Assembly: GCA_025786725.1 (NCBI GenBank)
Contig: JAHLTZ010000165.1
Coordinates: forward strand, 1-20,431
Length of the DNA: 20,431 nucleotides
Origin: Syncephalis fuscata
Taxonomy: Eukaryota; Zoopagomycota; Zoopagomycetes; Zoopagales; Piptocephalidaceae
Reading direction: 5' to 3'
The position numbers and the translations under genes were made by a program. This document shows, one piece after another, positions 17,580 to 20,431 of this stretch; position 1 is the stretch's first letter, and each line of letters starts with the position of its first letter. The notes beneath the pieces are model-generated. The model searched no databases, was not told where the DNA came from, and was given only the letters and a program-made list of their open reading frames with translations.

Positions 17580-18030
17580 ATGGCTTCTTGGCAAAAAGAT
17601 GCATTTAATCAATCCAGAATTAATACCAAATCATTAATAAAAATAAAACAGAATTTGGTTGTTGCAAATGCTAAATATACAAAAAATGGGAAAACTAATG
17701 ACACAATCGTTAAATATTTTGAAAAAAGTACATAGATTATAGAAAATCCAATTCATGGCCAATATATGTAACACTCTACCATGTGCTTGCTGGTAGATTT
17801 CCATACAATGATCTACTAAAGGCAATTTTGATTATAGTACGCTTGGTTCTATACTTAAAGAACTTGAAAGCCAAGAACTATGTGCGCTGCCACCAATATC
17901 AGAAGATGCAGAGACACTTAAGACATTGCTGTCATTAATAGAAATAATAAACAATATAGCGGTTTCTGACCCATCAAAAAGACCAACTTTCGAGAAATAT
18001 TTGCAGTATGCCAGAGTAAAGATGGCATGA
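17580..18030 (+). pseudogene. Decayed protein-kinase catalytic domain (C-lobe remnant)
   Basis: Three successive plus-strand frames read like consecutive parts of one kinase C-lobe. The segment 17580-17735 gives ...INTKSLIKI, then ANAKYTKNGKTND and TIVKYFEKST, resembling the DFG-to-APE activation segment with DFG itself lost. It ends in an in-frame TAG. The segment ~17756-17826 gives YVTLYHVLAGRFPYNDLLKA, matching the usual G-V-x-L-Y-x-L-L-x-G-x-x-P-F motif after DxWS. The segment ~17820-18030 gives FDYSTLGSILKELE and then VSDPSKRPTFEKYLQYA, the conserved subdomain XI D-P-x-x-R-P-T, ending in TGA. The frame changes near 17760 and 17825 and the internal stop, without usable introns between them, indicate a pseudogene. 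It is not a copy of the CHK2-like gene at 4833-7245. Confidence 0.55.
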
Positions 18031-18127
18031 CTAATAAGTTGGGAAAGAGATCGAATAAACGCCCAGTTAAAATACATGATTCTATAAATGATACAGCAAT
18101 AAAAACGCTATTTTTATATAATCATTA

Positions 18128-18133
18128 TTTATT
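18128..18133 (-). terminator. Possible AATAAA signal for the LPMO-like gene
   Basis: TTTATT on plus reads AATAAA on minus, about 165 nt past the stop at 18298. It lies in the short convergent gap behind the kinase remnant. Confidence 0.3.
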
Positions 18134-18297
18134 ATTGTGTAAATAATATCAAATACGAGTTATTAAGTATATCTTATAAAAGATTCAACAGGTTGGTAGC
18201 ATTTGCACTAATTCGCCTATGCATTTAAGCAACCTGAATATCTAGATGGCCAACTGCGCTTTTACTAAAGCACAGCAATGATTGGGCATTATTAGAT

Positions 18298-18804
18298 TTA
18301 AATAGAAATGCTGACACTTTTTTGAGCAGAAGTAAGACGAGAGCCGATGTTAATATCGGCACAGTTTTCGTAGTGCTCAATTTTGCCTGGGCCCAAATGA
18401 GCGGCATTCCACACCCAGCGAATGACCTTGCGACCGCTAATACCAGCTGGAATGTTGACGGTCCATGGGCCAACCTTGCCTGGAGCAGCACAGTTGTTCT
18501 TTTGGGCAATACGACGGGCATTGCCGAGATTAGTGTCTAAGATATAGACCTCGCACATACCGATATGTGGAGCAGTGATGGTAAAACCGAGCGTAACGCT
18601 GCGGCCCACGTTGGTGACTCGGCCAGCCGGCTCACCACGACAAACGCCTCGAGCGTTGGGATTTTTCAAATCGTCAATTCTGGTTGATGCTTTTTCGATA
18701 GCACGCGGAGTTGGGCTGGACATGTAGCCATGGGCAGCAACATCCGAGATTGCAGAGAGTGCCACAATGGCAAGCAGGCAGAGAGTGGCACCAATGCGAA
18801 CCAT
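18298..18804 (-). CDS. Secreted LPMO-like / chitin-binding type-4 domain protein
   Basis: A single-exon, 168-aa protein. Residues 1-24 form a signal peptide ending V-A-A, and cleavage leaves His25 as the new N-terminus (HGYMSSPTPR), the hallmark of copper-dependent lytic polysaccharide monooxygenases. His80 in TAPHIGMC fits the second histidine-brace ligand. RWVWNAAHLGPG followed by HYENCADINI matches the C-terminal W-x-W...Y-x-N-C-A motif, with Tyr145 as the likely axial residue. Four Cys (55, 84, 105, 148) could pair. At about 144 mature residues it is a compact catalytic domain with no linker or extra binding module. Members oxidatively cleave chitin or other polysaccharides outside the cell, in wall remodelling or nutrition. 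The CAZy AA family cannot be fixed by eye; it shares features with AA11-like and chitin-bind-4 proteins. It appears intact. Confidence 0.82.
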   Translation of the reverse strand: MVRIGATLCLLAIVALSAISDVAAHGYMSSPTPRAIEKASTRIDDLKNPNARGVCRGEPAGRVTNVGRSVTLGFTITAPHIGMCEVYILDTNLGNARRIAQKNNCAAPGKVGPWTVNIPAGISGRKVIRWVWNAAHLGPGKIEHYENCADINIGSRLTSAQKSVSISI

Positions 18805-19025
18805 TTTAATAGCTGACTAGAGGGAAATAGCAGTAGTTTGTAGGGCGACGAATTAGCTGATAGGAATAAAAAGATTAAGTTAGTGTTGCTTTCGAGTGTT
18901 TTTTGAATCAATCAATATCGATAGCAGAAGAAGTGTTTAAAATCGTTAGACTACTTGAGTGTTAATAGCTGAGTAATGAGCGTATGAATGTTATGCGGAA
19001 CTAGAGAGAATGTATTTTATGACTT

Positions 19026-19033
19026 TATTTATA
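19026..19033 (-). promoter_or_regulatory. TATA box of the LPMO-like gene
   Basis: TATAAATA on the minus strand (GCTATAAATAAAG), 222 nt upstream of the LPMO start codon and followed by a leader with several CTCT tracts. It is the best TATA candidate upstream of this gene. Confidence 0.5.
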
Positions 19034-20214
19034 GCTTTCCAAGTCCATATAGACATGGCCTTAAGATACATTAATAATCCTGCAGCATCAGTAAATAATT
19101 GCTCCTGTAGCATAGGCTGTAGAATAGATACATATTACAGTAGTAGCACAAATGGACAATTGATGTGGCTGCTTTTCGTTAGAATACACCAACCGACTCC
19201 CGTTCCATCTTGCGACTCCTCTGCAGAAAAGCCGTCGTATTCACTCAGTGGATTTGTAAAACACAAAATAGTAAAATGTTTATTCATTTAAGCCTTAACT
19301 AGGTAAAACAGCCATTATCCAACCTTGTAAATGGCTTTTAGAGTACTGAGAATAACAAATGGCGTGATATGTAAATGTTACATTGATACTATTATGTGGC
19401 TGTGGCCAAGGATTTTCATAAAGTGCAGATTCTGATGCAATATGATAATTGTCAAGTTTTTGTGTCTATGTTAAGACAGCACGGTACTCCAAGGCCTATA
19501 TGTTAAAATAAAACTACTGCAACCAGCTTGTTGTATATAATTTGTTCATATTTTACTTACTAGTGTATTTTATTTCTATTAAAATACAGGCTAAAAATAA
19601 AAAAGCATAAGCACCATTCGAGTATATACTTTTATCCATTATTTTGCTTAGTATTTCAGCTAAATTAAGCTTTTACTGGACATTGTATTAATTGCTCATA
19701 TTTGTGTTACAGTGTATTTAAAAAACTGAAAAATATGCCTGTGTAGCTTATAACTTGTTGACGGTACACGGCCCTCAACGGTATTGTTTCCATCACTCGA
19801 GGACCATATGTTGGCCCATGATCTCAATAAGCGTATTATTATGGTTTCTTAGTACTACCAAGCCTTGTGGTTTAATTTGCCCCTTCTACAGCGTTGCACT
19901 ATATCGGTTCATCTATTTAGCTAATTTGTAGCCATTAGCCAGTTGAACGTGAACGATTATAATAAAGCCAATAATAATAATGGATAGTATTATTGTATTA
20001 ATACAATTCATAGTATTGCGTTAAGTATCCAAGTTTAGCTACAAGTACCTTTATTACAATTGCTTGCTTGCTTAAAAGTATAATTAGTAATAATGGTAAC
20101 ACATCTCAAAGTTAAATAGGCTGGTATTGCAGCGCTGTAGGATGATTCAATGCACGGTTAACTGAAACAGGTCCAAATGCTGGTCACTTGCTCAGCCAAT
20201 GTCTATTCCCGTAA
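19034..20214. other. Intergenic, no gene seen
   Basis: AT-rich sequence upstream of the LPMO gene. A GC-richer patch around 19740-19910 is open in one plus frame for under 60 codons but shows no recognisable protein pattern. Confidence 0.45.
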
Positions 20215-20418
20215 CATGGTTTTACGTCGACCAAATTAATGGGCAGGACCATGTCATCTGTTCGCAGGATATCCAATCAGAATGTGACCTCTAATGCCGC
20301 CTCTTCGATAGGCTATGCTGCCGTCGCAGTCATTATTAAAACAGCCATTTCGAATATTCGATCAATACACAAATATATTGCGGAGAAGGATATAGGCCAA
20401 ATGTGTAACACCTGGTGA
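20215..20418 (+). CDS. Possible exon or small ORF at right edge
   Basis: The plus frame is open from 20215 to TGA at 20416-20418, with a first ATG at 20239 (59 aa). It has locally higher GC and a plausible composition (MGRTMSSVRRISNQNVTSNA, then AAVAVIIKTAISNI, then IHKYIAEKDIGQ). The Ala/Ile-rich middle could be a short helix. No family is recognised and there is no clear upstream promoter. Confidence 0.2.
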   Translation, partial: HGFTSTKLMGRTMSSVRRISNQNVTSNAASSIGYAAVAVIIKTAISNIRSIHKYIAEKDIGQMCNTW

Positions 20419-20431
20419 TCTACAGCAATTG

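Noticed and set aside
17832-18077. 81-codon minus-strand frame
   Set aside because: It is antisense to the recognisable kinase C-lobe blocks on the plus strand.
19010-19291. 93-codon plus-strand frame upstream of the LPMO gene
   Set aside because: It overlaps the LPMO TATA region and has no recognisable protein pattern; treated as chance.
1-20431. tRNA genes or CRISPR arrays
   Set aside because: I looked for A/B-box-like pairs with a cloverleaf and for regularly spaced short direct repeats; nothing convincing was found.

Overview
The window looks like a piece of an AT-rich nuclear genome from a small-intron eukaryote. An early-diverging (zygomycete-grade) fungus is the best guess, but this is inference. 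The basis is: GT-AG introns mostly of about 45-130 nt, a CHK2/Rad53-like checkpoint kinase split into about 13 exons, a secreted short LPMO/chitin-binding-type-4 protein, AATAAA signals behind genes, and no operon structure. No rRNA, tRNA or CRISPR array was recognised.

The dominant structure is a large inverted repeat. Positions 987-4413 (left arm) are the reverse complement of 10185-13611 (right arm). Each arm is 3,427 bp, related by x -> 14598-x with no net length difference and identical wherever I compared them. Each arm carries a GC-richer orphan gene (178 aa, Ser-rich with an Arg-rich basic tail) with probable introns in both UTRs and an AATAAA signal. Each arm also carries, at its inner end, members of a small repeat family built around an ATG mini-exon followed by a splice-donor consensus. 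Diverged copies of that family lie at 100-310 and 520-640, and just outside the right arm at 13611-13690. Both inner breakpoints and the outer right breakpoint of the inverted repeat fall in or at copies of this family.

The 5.8-kb segment between the arms holds one clear gene on the minus strand: a CHK2/Rad53-type Ser/Thr kinase with an N-terminal FHA-like region (exons 7245 to 4833), including an 8-nt microexon that encodes the catalytic Asp-Ile-Lys. A Glu/Lys-rich tail sits downstream in a shifted frame (4528-4832). The remaining spacer (7246-10184) is mostly intergenic, with one decayed coding-like fragment and a TATA-led small ORF.

Right of the repeat are a complete two-exon short-chain dehydrogenase (minus, 13863-14911), a small single-pass membrane protein (plus, 16900-17103), a decayed protein-kinase remnant (plus, 17580-18030) and, convergent with it, the secreted LPMO-like gene (minus, 18298-18804). 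The last 1.4 kb shows no gene I can support beyond a weak open segment at the right edge. The genes look functionally unrelated. The notable biology is the identical inverted duplication around a checkpoint-kinase locus and the mini-exon repeat family at its junctions.
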